Positions 36,241 to 46,985 of a stretch of DNA of 64,000 nt are shown piece by piece. The notes under the pieces are model-generated. The model was not told the origin of the DNA and did no database searches. It saw only the letters and a program-made list of their open reading frames with translations. The DNA is from Tetradesmus obliquus. Taxonomy: Eukaryota; Chlorophyta; Chlorophyceae; Sphaeropleales; Scenedesmaceae. The first letter of the stretch is position 1; each line of letters starts with the position of its first letter. The stretch is taken from assembly GCA_030272155.1 (NCBI GenBank), contig CP126200.1:4712001-4776000 (forward strand). The letters are read 5' to 3'. A program made the translations under genes and the position numbers.

Positions 36241-37364
36241 TCAATGCGCTATCCTCCAGTTGCTGGTTAACGTCACCCGATCCGGAACTAAATGTTTTGC
36301 AGAATTCTGCAGCACTGCCCAGCCACCTTACTGGCTGATGAAGATGTTGCTGCTGAAGGCACTAACAAGCAGGCTGCTGTCTGTGCAGCTGTGATGGTAA
36401 AACTTTTGCATGTTGTTATGCGAGCGTGCTCACCCACTGCAGCAGCTGCATGATGCGTACCTTGCTTCCTGTCAGTGTTAGATGTTGTCCTGGCAATGCC
36501 TTGCTGCCTGCAGTTGCGGGTGAGACGCATCCATCAACAGGCGGTGCCAGCAGCAACACTAGTGGGAGCAGAATTTATAGTTTTCAGATGATTGCCCTTT
36601 GCTTGAACTGCTTTCAACTGCTGCAGTACAACTTCCAAGAGTGCCCCGTGCTGCCAGAACTGCAGGGCACATGCAAACGATACATATGTATGCTTGCTCC
36701 GCTAATGCTCACGCTGCCTCTGCTGCCACATACTTCAGGTGGCTACAGCAATAGCGCAAAAACGCTTGTGCACATGCAGCATCTCGCAGGAAGCGCTGTA
36801 ACTCACCCTGCAGCAAACTCTGGTGCCTGCACAGCAGAACAGAGAAACAGCAGAAGCAGGTCAGCAACATACAGTGCGACAGGATCTAGGCTGCCACTGT
36901 AGCCTCATTAGGTATTTACTGTTACATGCATTCGGAAGGCCTCACCAGGCTCCTAGTTGCTCCAGACTCTGCGCGGGCTGTGCCACCCTGACTCTGCAGC
37001 AGCACACAGCAGCAGCACGGGCTTTGATTCAACCCTGTCGACAAGCTGACCTACAGCTGGTCTTTAAACTTAATCCCACCTGAAACTGAGGCGGAATGAT
37101 GACAGGCGTAGGACTCCCTGCACTGATGGTGCGCAGCGAGTCCTGCAGGATACTGTTCGGGCTGGGAGACGGCGACTGGCCCTCCACTGCAGCAACATGA
37201 AGAATTCATAACGATCTTCATAATATACAGTTTGAACTCGCCCAAGGTTGCTGGCGTTGAACAGCAGGTGCAGACACGTAGTGCCACGCTTGCTCACCAT
37301 GGAAGCCCACAACTTGCATCTGCGGCTCATTATGCCCATCCCCCTGCCACCTTCGGGAATCCAT
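30103..37364 (-). CDS. EIF2B4: Translation initiation factor eIF2B, delta subunit (ten exons)
   Basis: Exons (5' to 3'): 37364-37298, 37186-37080, 36176-35205, 34171-34077, 33139-33069, 32538-32390, 32174-32061, 31782-31621, 30690-30537, 30296-30103; 2085 nt, 694 aa, phases agree. The N-terminus ([20 protein letters not shown], then [10 protein letters not shown]) resembles plant eIF2B-delta. Exon 3 is a long Ala/Ser/Gly/Gln low-complexity region containing [20 protein letters not shown], a hallmark of the subunit. The remainder is the conserved regulatory fold: [107 protein letters not shown], and [20 protein letters not shown]. eIF2B is the cytosolic GDP/GTP exchange factor for eIF2, and delta belongs to the regulatory core that senses phosphorylated eIF2alpha. 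The exon 2-exon 3 join (37080 to 36176) is the least certain. Introns are full of exon-edge copies. Confidence 0.92.
31128..31207 (-). repeat. Downstream copy of eIF2B-delta exon 8 3' edge
   Basis: About 77 nt (CCTTGCTGCTGGCTTCCGCG, CACATGGCCACAGCAGCGCT, CCCAGCACCGTGCCGTTG) matches the exon end and donor at 31618-31690, about 490 bp away. Confidence 0.85.
31537..31616. repeat. 80-nt A/G-only purine tract beside a splice donor
   Basis: Nearly uninterrupted A/G on the + strand (C/T on the gene strand), next to the donor of the eIF2B-delta exon ending at 31621. Confidence 0.8.
32265..32890 (-). repeat. Copies of eIF2B-delta exon 6 edges on both sides of the exon
   Basis: Upstream (higher coordinates) copies of the 5' edge, reading CACCAGGTGCGCCTTGGCAG then CCTCCTCCGTCTCTGC, lie near 32617-32660, 32715-32760 and 32838-32878. 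A downstream copy of the 3' edge (ACCTGCGAGTAGGCGGAGAG) lies at about 32274-32315. The functional exon is 32390-32538. Confidence 0.85.
32327..32368. repeat. Four TGTTATAA[C/T] units at exact 11-bp spacing
   Basis: Units start at 32327, 32338, 32349 and 32360. Each contains the palindrome GTTATAAC (one degenerate). It lies in the eIF2B-delta intron just past the exon 6 donor. Confidence 0.8.
33421..34076 (-). repeat. Six downstream copies of eIF2B-delta exon 4 3' edge
   Basis: The motif CATCTGACCAGGAAGTC then ACGCTGGCGTTGATGGC recurs at about 33421, 33518, 33629, 33738, 33849 and 33968 before the functional exon edge at 34077. Periods are 97-119 bp. Copies are separated by AACCCTAAAACCCAAGATCA-like spacer. 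Confidence 0.9.
34172..34640 (-). repeat. Four upstream copies of eIF2B-delta exon 4 5' edge, exact 116-bp period
   Basis: GCGGTAGTCCGCA occurs at 34154 (functional), 34270, 34386, 34502 and, altered, 34618. Each copy re-encodes [10 protein letters not shown] plus the CTGCAG acceptor, then continues into intron sequence (AGTGGCAGGCAGCACACGAC). Confidence 0.92.
34960..35135 (-). repeat. Two degenerate downstream copies of eIF2B-delta exon 3 3' edge
   Basis: CACCTGGCACAGCCCTGTTG at about 35072 and CACCTGGCACATCGCTGTCG at about 34967 resemble CACCTGGCACAGCGCATTCA at the true edge (35202), followed by GCAGCCGTTG(C/T)TCTGCGCA-type sequence. The period is about 105-130 bp. Confidence 0.65.
36200..36238 (-). 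repeat. (CAG)13, CTG on the gene strand, upstream of eIF2B-delta exon 3
   Basis: Pure triplet run 24 nt upstream of the proposed acceptor at 36176. Confidence 0.85.
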
Positions 37365-39220
37365 ATCTCCTCTTATTTGTCTATCCAGCCCAAGCCCTAG
37401 ATTAACGCAGCGCTAGGGCAGCAGGCTGCAAGTGCTGGTGCTGCTGGTGTGTTTTGCCAATGACCTTGAATCCAAGATCACCGCAGTCAATGCGAAGCGC
37501 TGTCAACAAAGCTACTAGCTGGACCACGGAGTGCTGCTAAGCAACTGCAGAGGTTCCTGCGGCAGTTGCATGCTATCAGAGCTGACAGTCACTGTCAGTG
37601 TAACACCTGTTACGGCGGATGACAACAGACGTTGTGCCCTTCCGATGCCAGTGCTTTGATGAAGGCACGTGGCCTCCTGGAACTTTTCCAAGCACTGCGT
37701 CTTCAGACTGCGCACCGCTCTGGCCTGCACTGCAGCTGAGCTGACAGCAGTGGCAGGAAGCAGAAGCCCTGCATGCACATGTACTGCCAGTACTGCACAC
37801 ACTATGTGGTACATGCGGCCAGTGCTGCTCAGAACTAGCATGCTGAACATGTTGTGCGAGAAAAGTAACAGCAGGCAGGCAGATTGTACGTTACATGCTG
37901 CTCAGCGCTGAACCGCAACATGCTGCTGCAGAAGGCTCCTGCAGGGGCAGCTGCACTTCGGAGCCTCAGGACATTAGCCATTGCGTATATGTACATAACC
38001 AATGCTAGCATCTGCTGTTGCAGCAAGGCGCTGGCTAACAAAGCACAGCCCATCTGTTCATCACAGATGACCTGGCTAGCACACTACTAGCAGTTGCAGA
38101 TTGAACTAGGCTCAACACAGCAAAGGTAGGCCTCTGCTCATGGCAAGGACAGCAGCAACCAGCAACAAGCCGGCCAGCAACCAACCAGCCATGATCGCAG
38201 GGTGCTGTACACATCACCATGCTGTGTAGCTGTGTACGCAAACTTGCCAGCACGGCAACGCCATGGCCTGAACACGCCTTAGCAGGCTGCCTGTCAGGTG
38301 CCTGGGGCACACCACGCCAGGCGCTGCACAGATGTAAGCGGTCCGCACAGCGTTCTAAGGCGCTACACTGGCAGGCATTGGTGGGTCACTGAGTGACACT
38401 GCCAAAGGCAATGTTGCACGAAGACTGCATTGCATGCATCAGCATGCATCCTGCCCCGCTTCAAGCACAATCTTCTGCAGGTAAGCCAAGCAGGCACACG
38501 TCAGCGCGCGATGCCAAGATCTTTGCTGCAGGCTTCACTATTTGACGGACACAAGCAACAGGCCCAACAGAGCGCAAATCGCGTACATATGCATGCACCA
38601 AGGCAGCTTTGACGTGCCAACCTGTAAGACAGCTAGTGGTTCTCAACCAGTGCATTTATAGCACATTATGCGCCCCGGACAAAACCATCATGCATTTGAC
38701 GTCTCTAGCCAAGCACTGGCCTACTCTGGCTGCCCGCAGGCCAGCACAGCCACTGTGTCAAGCACTAACAACAGGCAGCCTTTAGTAGTCTGGCCAAGGC
38801 CTGCCATCAATCTGTCACGTGCACCTGTCACATGCACCCACAATCTCCAAGTATCTAACAACAAAAGGGTGGAGCCGATGTATCACTTAACAGCCACAGC
38901 ATCTGACATAGTACGGGATCAAATAAACAACTGCCAAGTATGTATAAGTGTATATCACGTGGTTGAATGTCCATTGTCAGGGCCCCCTTCAACTGATGCG
39001 CTTGCATCCACTCTGTGTCATGTCAGCCCCTGTGCAGGCCCCAACAGGCCAAACAACACCCAACACCCTTCACCATCCGCAGCCCACAAAAAGCACAGCC
39101 GCTTATCCTCACAAGCATCACAGCTGCTGCTGCTGCTTCCACCTTATGCCTGTCGCTCCCTCTCTGCCACAGCCTGCGGCTCTCACCACGCGCACAGGCA
39201 TCCGCCTCATCAATTGCCGT
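37365..39220. other. Intergenic region, no gene seen
   Basis: The eIF2B-delta 5' flank and the 3' flank of the intronless membrane-protein gene. No domain-bearing frame noted. Confidence 0.5.
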
Positions 39221-40825
39221 TTATGCAGCTGGGCCCCCTACTGCTGGTGCAGAACCCTCCTCATCGTCCTCCCCTTCTGAAGCGGTTTCAAAGCCAGCCT
39301 CTGCAGCTGCACGCGCCGCAGCTTCTGCCTGAGTTGCTGCTGCTGCAGCAGCAGCAGCTGATGCCTTCTGAGCAGCAAGGTACTGGTCCAGGGCCTCCTC
39401 AGTAGCAGTGCCAAGCTTTACTGGAGCAGCAAAGTCGATGCGCCTGTGCAGCGCCTTCAGGGCCCTGCTAGCCACCCCCAGCGCCTGCTCAAGCTCGGGG
39501 CTCTGCTCCTCCTCCTGCTGCTGCTCCTCCAGGAGCTGCTGCTGCAGGTAGAAGAAGGTCTCCTTGATGCTGGCGCTGGCAGCTGCAGCATCAGCCGCAG
39601 ACGCTGCCGCCATGACGTCCTGCGCTGGCAGCTGCAGCAGCAGCGCGTACGCGGCCCTACTGCCATCCACAAATCCGTCGTGCTGGAACCCGCCAAGCTC
39701 TGACAAGCCATTCTGCAGTGCTGGCACTGCAGCCACTGGCAGCTGCTGCGCATCCTGCAGCAGCACAAGCCCAGCCGGGCAGCGCCTCAAAAAGGGCGCC
39801 AGGGACGCCTGCAGGGCAGCAGCCGGCTGGTCACTTCCTGCGAGCCGGGATGCATTCAGCGCCAGGCTGCACGCCTCTCCGCGTGGAGGCAGCACTGCCA
39901 GCGCTGCCGCTGCCTCTGCGCAATCCTCTGCGCTGCCACAAGCGAGGATCAGCGCTGTCGCCTTGTGGCTGCGGGCTGCAGCTGGTGTGCGCAGCCGCTC
40001 CGAGATGTCTCCTGCAAGCTCGGCCCAGGTCTGGCCCTCAGGCAGGATTCCTGCAAGCACCTCAGGCGCCCAGGCAGTGGGGTCCTGCAGGTTTTCCTGC
40101 GAGCCCCAGCCCCAGGTGAGCCCCGCGAGGCCGCCCTCAGGCACAATTGTGGGATACTGCACATGCAGCTGCAGCAGCACCGTGTGCAGCTGCTGCTGCG
40201 CGCCGGCTGCGTGAGCCTGCAGCAGCGCGCGTGCTGCAGCAGTGGAGGATGCCAGGGATGCTGCCACTGCTGCTGCCTGCTGCTCAAGGCCCAGCTGCTG
40301 CAGCGCTTGCTGGGTTGACTGGCTGACTTTGTCGCCGTAGCGCGGCCACAGCGCAGCGCCTGCCACTGCAAGCAGCAGCACCACTGCTGCTGCCATCAGG
40401 CCTGTGCTGCCCCTGCGCGCAGGCTGCTGCTTCGGCTTCTTTGCCGCCTTGCTGGGCTGTGGCGTGCCTGGCCGGGCTTTCTTCTGCAGTGGGGAGGGGG
40501 TGCTGGTGGGTGATGGCAAGTCCATATCTGCTGCTGCCAGCAGGGCAGCCTGGTCTCGCGCTGTGTCATCCTGCTGCTCCTCTGCCTCTGTAAGGGGCTG
40601 TAGGTGCTGCGCCACATCTGCTGCACGCACGCGCTTCCTCCTCAACGCTGACTGTGGGGTAGCGGGCTCCGAATCCGTCAGCAACGGCTCGTCAACAGAC
40701 AGGTCCGATGGCCCAGCGGACTGCCTTGCTGTGCTAGCTCGCCTGGAGCTCCTTCTCGGCCTCTCCGGCGTTGCTGCCGGCCCTCGCCCATCATCTGTTG
40801 ATTTTCCATCTCGTAGTGTCACCAT
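39221..40825 (-). CDS. Intronless type II single-pass membrane protein, possibly LAP1/torsin-cofactor-like
   Basis: One uninterrupted frame of 534 aa from the ATG at 40825; an upstream in-frame ATG at 40864 would add 13 residues. About 160 N-terminal residues are basic and Ser/Pro-rich with nuclear-type motifs (RRSSRR, RRKRVR, KKPKQQPARR). One strong membrane segment follows (GLMAAAVVLLLAVAGAALW), then a lumen-like domain of about 300 residues with ALILACGSAEDCAEAAAAL, an LVLLQDAQQLP strand resembling a degenerate Walker B, and an Ala/Glu-rich tail ending in an acidic stretch. This order (basic nucleoplasmic tail, one TM, AAA-like luminal domain without a P-loop) is that of LAP1/LULL1, the activators of torsin ATPases. 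That identity is inference from layout and weak similarity. It stands out as the only long intronless gene here. Confidence 0.75.
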   Translation of the reverse strand: MVTLRDGKSTDDGRGPAATPERPRRSSRRASTARQSAGPSDLSVDEPLLTDSEPATPQSALRRKRVRAADVAQHLQPLTEAEEQQDDTARDQAALLAAADMDLPSPTSTPSPLQKKARPGTPQPSKAAKKPKQQPARRGSTGLMAAAVVLLLAVAGAALWPRYGDKVSQSTQQALQQLGLEQQAAAVAASLASSTAAARALLQAHAAGAQQQLHTVLLQLHVQYPTIVPEGGLAGLTWGWGSQENLQDPTAWAPEVLAGILPEGQTWAELAGDISERLRTPAAARSHKATALILACGSAEDCAEAAAALAVLPPRGEACSLALNASRLAGSDQPAAALQASLAPFLRRCPAGLVLLQDAQQLPVAAVPALQNGLSELGGFQHDGFVDGSRAAYALLLQLPAQDVMAAASAADAAAASASIKETFFYLQQQLLEEQQQEEEQSPELEQALGVASRALKALHRRIDFAAPVKLGTATEEALDQYLAAQKASAAAAAAAATQAEAAARAAAEAGFETASEGEDDEEGSAPAVGGPAA

Positions 40826-41199
40826 TGCGGCTTGGTGACTTGTGATCAAGTGCGGTTGGCGCACAATGCAAACTCCTGGGTGAGCTCAACAACGAGTAGC
40901 GCGTCAGCTAGCCCGCGGGCAGCTAACTTCATTCAAACAACGGATGCTGGATCACCAGCCCTCGTAAGATGTTCCGGCTGCCAGAGCTCCAATTCAAAAC
41001 CGTCCTAATAACAACTGGGTGCGCCCTCAACAATTCCTTGCACTTTACCTCTAAGTTGCCCCTATCTTGTCTTTTGCTACATTGTGTCATAGTACCAAGT
41101 TCGGATGCCGCTTGATGGCGTAATCTGACTACACGCCTGTGGTCCCAGCAGACCACGAAGCGTGAGATCGCAGCTGTTCCTGCAGTCCAGGCACTTGGG
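40826..41199. promoter_or_regulatory. Divergent intergenic spacer, probable shared promoter region
   Basis: About 374 bp between the start of the membrane-protein gene (-) and the proposed start of the next gene (+). No specific element recognised. Confidence 0.35.
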
Positions 41200-42154
41200 A
41201 TGCAGCAAGAGGGTCAAGATGACGCAAACATACAGCTGAAGCAGTTGCTTGAGCAGACATTGAAGCCAAGTGAGTGCTTGCTTGCTGCTGCTGCTGCTGC
41301 TGCCTGTGATGCTGATGATGCTGGTGTGCGTAAGCTGCACCAATCAGCACTTGGTCAAGCCATGAAACCTCTTTTGTACTGGACTACAGGAGGCAATGAC
41401 CCAGTAACAGCACAATCAGACCTATGGGCGCATGCTCGCATCACACCAACCCTGCGCAATGCCGCCCTCACCCTGCAAGCCTCAGATGTCTACAAGAAAG
41501 TGAAGCCACCTGGGGACACCACCCTCTACAAGTGCGTACCAAGTGTTGGTTGACGCAGGGAACAGCATGCACAGCAGCAGCAAGGCAGCTGTGTTGGCAG
41601 CCAGAATGCTGCACCCACTGCACCCACTGCCTGCAGCTGGCAGGCAAGCACATGTGCAGCACAGCCTGGCACGCCAACGCGTATCCAGCAGGCAGCAGTT
41701 GGGCTTTCACGCACTGCAACACGCACTGCATCACACACTGCAACAAGCGCAGCTGCCTCAGCACCACGGCATAACGCATTTGAGGGAAGGGCGCCATGCG
41801 GCATGGATGAAAAGACTGATCAGCATAGCAAATGCATGTGTTGTGCCCAGTTCTGTGGACACAGAGCAATTCTAGGTGCTGTTGCTAGCGCTGATAATCG
41901 CAGTGCATTGCAAGCCTTTGCCATACCTCCATGGTGGTGTTTATGGCACGCCCTCTGCAGCCAGCACTGCGTTGCTCGCTGACGTGCTGCTGTCCTTCTT
42001 ATGCTATACATGGCTCCACAGGAGTGATGCATGGACGCTGGAGTCCATAGCAGCAGCAGGTGTTAGGCCAGCAGTGCAGCAGGCCCCGCAGTTCATCGCA
42101 GAACAGCTGGCAGCTGCTTTTGCGCTGCCGCCAGGAAACCACGTTCTGCCTGAG
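41200..42154 (+). CDS. Unrecognised spliced gene, 5' three exons resolved, 3' end not found
   Basis: Exons: 41200-41270, 41390-41531, 42022-42154. The phases agree (1, 2, 0), which random sequence rarely does. The protein begins MQQEGQDDANIQLKQLLEQT and continues DLWAHARITPTLRNAALTLQ, DVYKKVKPPGDTTLYKSDAW, ESIAAAGVRPAVQQAPQFIA, EQLAAAFALPPGNHVLPE, then a GTAAGC donor. I do not recognise a domain. It looks soluble and helical. A candidate last exon after the acceptor at 42809 would give a hydrophobic C-terminal tail, but the phase does not fit without another exon. The start could lie further upstream, since the frame is open to 41151 behind a CAG. Confidence 0.5.
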
Positions 42155-42264
42155 GTAAGCTTCCACCAGGCCAGCAATGCAGCATGGCCAGTGCTGTGCT
42201 CTGCTTAACCTCCCCCGATCGCAATAGTTTGCACTGTTTGCAGCAGCAATGGCGTGCAGGGGAC

Positions 42265-42265
<1 letters not shown>

Positions 42266-42301
<36 letters not shown>
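42266..42301 (+). repeat. (CAG)12 microsatellite
   Basis: Pure CAG run about 110 nt after the donor at 42155. Confidence 0.85.
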
Positions 42302-42302
<1 letters not shown>

Positions 42303-43665
42303 TTGTGTGCATTGCAGCATAACTTTGTTTGTCTGAGAGGCTTGCCTGCTGATGTAGGTCGCAGTGTAGCAGCCAGGTTTGCAGCAAAACGACATCAGTA
42401 ATCATGGTGCTTGCACGTGGCATACAGCAGAAGCAGACAGCAGCAGCAGGCACTGCTCAACTTCATGCCTGTGGCATGCGAGCTGCCACTGTTACATGTG
42501 TTAACAGTGGGGTCTGCTATCGGCGTTTGTGGATTGCTGCCTTGCAGGCATTGAAAGGCCCCAGGGTGCAACCGCCCAGCTGATGTGTGCATGCAGGGAG
42601 CTGTGTGTGCACAACTAAGGGCAGGTTTGTGCCATGGCTGCTATCGGCAATGTGTGAGTAATCACGCACGCACAAGCTATGGCTGCCATTGAAACAGCCG
42701 ACTCTGCTGTGATTGGTGGTGGGGTGCGGTTTGCAGCACATTGCTGTTGGCCCGTGTATAGGTGCAGATGGGTGATGAGATGCTCACGTTTTTGTGTATT
42801 CGTCACAGGTGGGGTGGCTGCAGTGCAATTGTTGTTGTGTCTGGCTCTTCTCCTGCACTGCAGCAAAGCTGCGGTGTGAAATTCTCGTGGTTGTTGATTG
42901 GGTTGTGATTGTCCCCATGCCAGAGTCCATAGTAGAGGAACAGCATGGGAGCTGCTGGAACATGCAGCGCCTGCAAAGGCACTGAATCAAGCCTGACCGC
43001 TAGTAGGATGCCAACATGCATGGTGCAAGGCTGCAGAGTGAGCAAGTGGTCAACAGTGTTCGCTTCAATCCATGTTAGAGGCCTCTTAGAGGCTTATTAA
43101 TGGTTGCGTGTCCTGCCAGCCTGGCAGCCTGCCAGGCTGGCTTGCGCATACCGTGGCATGTGCTCACCTGCTCAACGGACAAAGCAGGGAAAGGGTGTTG
43201 CTGAGTTTTTGAGCGGTGCTGTCGTGCTTTTGACGAGGGCTGATGGTGATGAGACTGCTTGAGCTCTGGACCTCAGCTCCCCAGTGGGCTGTGTGTCACT
43301 GCTGTGTGTTATAGCAAAACCTAAGCTTCTGTAACAATTTCAAGCTGAGTAGGATGATTGATGGGCGGTGGACGCACTTTAGATCGATCTTTAATCTCTG
43401 CTGCACTATAAGCGGGCCTGATGCACGCAGTCGTACACAGTTCACTGTCGAAACAGTACAGCCCCGGTTGCAACTGCTACACGACGATCAGACCCGAACG
43501 TTACCTGTTTTTGAGACCGACAAGCTGAACGTGTTCACAAGCTGTTGTCAAAACGATCCAGCGAGGGGACAGTGGTTTATGCTGTAGCTGCTGCTGTTGT
43601 TGTGCACCTGCAGCTGCAGCCCTGGCGCCAGCACCTTCATAGCAGAGCAGCAAGCAGCAGCAGTC
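42302..43665. other. Region without a confident gene; contains a perfect palindrome
   Basis: May hold the last exon(s) of the unrecognised gene and the cornichon promoter. A 27-nt perfect inverted repeat lies at 43115-43141. Confidence 0.4.
43115..43141. repeat. Perfect 13-bp inverted repeat with a 1-nt centre
   Basis: GCCAGCCTGGCAG, one C, then CTGCCAGGCTGGC. It can form a GC-rich hairpin or cruciform, about 525 bp upstream of the cornichon start. Confidence 0.9.
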
Positions 43666-45025
43666 ATGTCCCCACAGCTGCTTGTGTGGGTGGCTGCAAT
43701 GATCCTGCAGTCAACGCTGCTGGGCAGAAACATGTATGCGATAGTGTGCCTCACAGACCTAGAAAATGACTTCATCAACCCCTTTGACCTGTCGTCAAAG
43801 ATGAACCGTTTTGTGGTAAGCATTTAAGCCCAGAAGAGCAGCCACCCAGCAGTGCAGCAGCTGCAAGTGTCCCTTCTCATGTATGTTATGCATGCCATTC
43901 ACGCATCTGCAGTGAAACGCGCTGCACATGCACAACAGTACCTGCAAGACTATCAGCATGCTACAGCTGCACACTCTCCACGCCGTTGAGTCCGCATCAT
44001 CCTGCACACCACACACACACACAAGCTGTTGGCCGTACTTCATGATTGCACTTCAACGCCCCCAGCATGCTTGATGCTCCTCACCCACATCACCCACATC
44101 ACCGTCCTTACAAACTGCTGACTCCAGCGCTTTCTGGACCCCATGAGCCTTGTCTGGCTCCTTAGTGGATGGGCCTGTGGCCCTGCTTTGGAAACTTGGT
44201 AAATTTAGTGACTAAACATCCTGCGGCCGCCACCGCACCTATCCCGCAGACACACGAGCTTGTAGCGCATGCAGTAATGGCTGCACTGCTGCTGCTATCG
44301 GGCAACTGGTTCTGTGGAGCCTGCCTGGCAGCAGTGCTGGCCTACATGCTGCACTTGCACACCCACAGGCTGCTGCATGTGGACACCACTGACGCCTTCA
44401 GGCAGCTGCCGCAGCAGAAGAAGCAGCGCTTCATCCTGCTGGGCGCGCACCTGCTGCTGTTTGTGCTGGTAGTGTACAGGTGCGCTGTGCAACTCACCGC
44501 AACCCAAACAAAGATGGTTTCACAAGGATTGCTCATTGTTATTCTGCATGAGTGGCAGAGCAGCAGAGGCTGGCAGGTGACAAGCAGCCACGCAGTCTTC
44601 AAGACAGCCAGGGCCCCAGAATAGCAATTAGCATTGGCTGGAACAGCAGCGAGCAAGAACCACGCTGCAGCGTGATCCCACACACACCAAGAGCAGGTTC
44701 AATGGTTATGCATACAATGCTTATCAAGTGCTCTGCACACAAGCAGCTGTGGGGCAACATCGTGCGCACAGCAGCGCAGTTAACTTGAGGTTGTGTATGG
44801 CTGCTGAAATAAGCTGTGACTGAACCACACTCGGGCCACATGCAGACACAACAGGCACACAGCAACTAAACCTGCGGTGTCAATCAGAAATATGCATGCT
44901 CCATCTGCTGGCATAAATGCTGCTGCCGCTTACTGCCTGCTGTGTTATGGTGCAGGCTGATTGAGACAGCGTTGTTGACGCTGCTGACAGCAGAAGGGCG
45001 AGCTATGACCAAGGTAGCCGGCTAG
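43666..45025 (+). CDS. CNIH: Cornichon-family ER cargo receptor, three exons
   Basis: Exons: 43666-43815, 44250-44479, 44956-45025; 450 nt, 149 aa, phases agree. Three hydrophobic segments: LLVWVAAMILQSTLLG, HAVMAALLLLSGNWFCGACL and FILLGAHLLLFVLVVY. The family signature NMYAIVCLTDLENDFINPFD follows the first. The cytosolic/luminal loop has HTHRLLHVDTTDAFRQLPQQ, matching the 'DxTExFR' region, and the C-terminus reads LIETALLTLLTAEGRAM. Size is as expected (140-160 aa). Cornichons bind transmembrane cargo in the ER and load it into COPII vesicles; in plants and mosses they act on auxin carriers and other transporters. The cargo here is unknown. Confidence 0.93.
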
Positions 45026-45293
45026 GCAGGCAGCGCAACTATGCATGGTAATGATGCAGCCATCCCTGTGGTGCACCTATAAGACCTCATGCATATGTTG
45101 ATGTTGATGTCCAGAATGTGCTGTAATGACGTTGCAATGCACATGCGTGTTGCACGGTTGCAGCTCCCCTAGTGCGCTCTTTGCTGCACTGCCGTCCTTA
45201 ATTGCAGTTGCGATGCATGCATGGTTGCATGACATGCATATGGAAGCATATTCACCAGCAGCACTCGCAACCAAGCTTCCTTTGCGCTGCCGC

Positions 45294-45329
<36 letters not shown>

Positions 45330-46740
45330 AGAAGCTTTTGCATGAGGCGGCAGCATCCATACACGGCTACTAGTTGCAGATGGCGCAGCATCCCAGCGCA
45401 TTGTTACCTCGGCAGTGACTCGCAGTCACCAGGGAGCCCGCTCGGCAGCACAGCCCGCAGCATGGCAATGCAGTTGTTTGTTGTTGTGCATTTGCCGTAC
45501 TCGCTAACAGTGGCATAATTGCTGCACGGCTGCAGCTGGCTCTGCCAACACTCAGTTATGCTTCGGAGGGCATGCACTGCAGAGGGCAGCACTGCACACG
45601 GATCATGCGTCCCTTGCAATACTATCAGCAACAGTTGATGTGTCAGAGTGGAGCACTGCCTACATGATGCCACATGGCACGCAAGACGCGTGATGTCTCC
45701 ACCTGCACGGCAGTTGATGGGACTGCAGTCAACTGCATAATGCTGGCCATCATGAGTAGCGTGATCATCGTGATGACGCCACACGTGCACTACGCACATG
45801 TGTACAGCAAACGCCCAGTGCTGCACTGCAAAGTGTTGCTGAGTGGCACTCGGTGTGGCAAGCTGCTTGTCTGACTTAGTTGAGGGCTGTCGTGTTCGAT
45901 ATGCCGCAGGGTTGTGACTGTCCAAGTGTAACACACACAAGCCTGAATCGTTTATTAACTTGAAGCCGGTGCTGCCAGTGGGCAGTTTGCTGTCGGCTGT
46001 GTCTTCTTAGGAGCTCCTCAACAGTATAGAAGGAAACTTGGACGCCACGGGATGCTGAGTTACAGCGCAGTGCATACTATGCACAGCCAGCAGACCGTCC
46101 ACCGTGACATGTCACGTACTGTACAGTACAAACCACTGCTCTGCAAGCAGCGCTGGTTAACAATACAGAGGTCGCATCTTCTGCTGCTGCAAAGTGCTTG
46201 CATGCTCGGCACAAACCACTACAACTGTCAGTCAATGTCAACGCTGCATGATCACAAGCGGCGCACAGCAGGCAACCGAAGCCAGCTGTGTCGGGCGTGA
46301 TGGACACAACGCTCAGGTCGTGACCCGGTCACCAAATCAAAACAATTTATGACTCAATCCATAGTACATATGCAACTACCAGCCACCACACATGCATGAT
46401 GCCTGCCTTGCAGTGGTGTTGTGCCTGGCCAGATACTATCTGGGCAGGTGACCTGCCCATGCTCAACTTGCAAACATACAACTGCATGGTCTACATTCAC
46501 GCCGCCAGCTGTATGATACACGACTCCTGAGGAGCCTGCAGCCCCCAGCTGCACAATCCTTGAGTTGTTTGCAACGCTACTAGCACTAGTAGTGCCAATG
46601 ATGCTGCTATGATACAACTGCTTGGCTGACAGCACACCATGCCGCACCGTCTGCTATTGTGATGCATCGCCGGGGTCATGCTGATGCAATGCATCACCCA
46701 CTCCGAGCTTGCTGCTCGCTGCCGCACCGCTGCATGCGCC
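45026..46740. other. Convergent intergenic region with a (CTG)11 tract
   Basis: Between cornichon (+) and the SDR gene (-). Pure CTG run at 45296-45328. No gene seen. Confidence 0.5.
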
Positions 46741-46956
<216 letters not shown>

Positions 46957-46985
46957 CTACTGCCGCTGCAAACACACGGTGTGCC

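Noticed and set aside
35573..36270. Alternative frames of poly-Leu/poly-Ala/poly-Gln across the eIF2B-delta low-complexity exon
   Set aside because: Shadow frames of CTG/GCA-rich coding DNA. The eIF2B-delta frame contains the conserved [16 protein letters not shown] segment.
36434..36451. Short ATG-initiated exon MQLLQW as the eIF2B-delta start
   Set aside because: Phase-compatible, but exons at 37364-37298 and 37186-37080 match the plant-type eIF2B-delta N-terminus much better.
38668..39405. + strand frame of 245 codons
   Set aside because: Overlaps the end of the intronless membrane-protein gene; Ser/Pro/Leu-rich with no motif.
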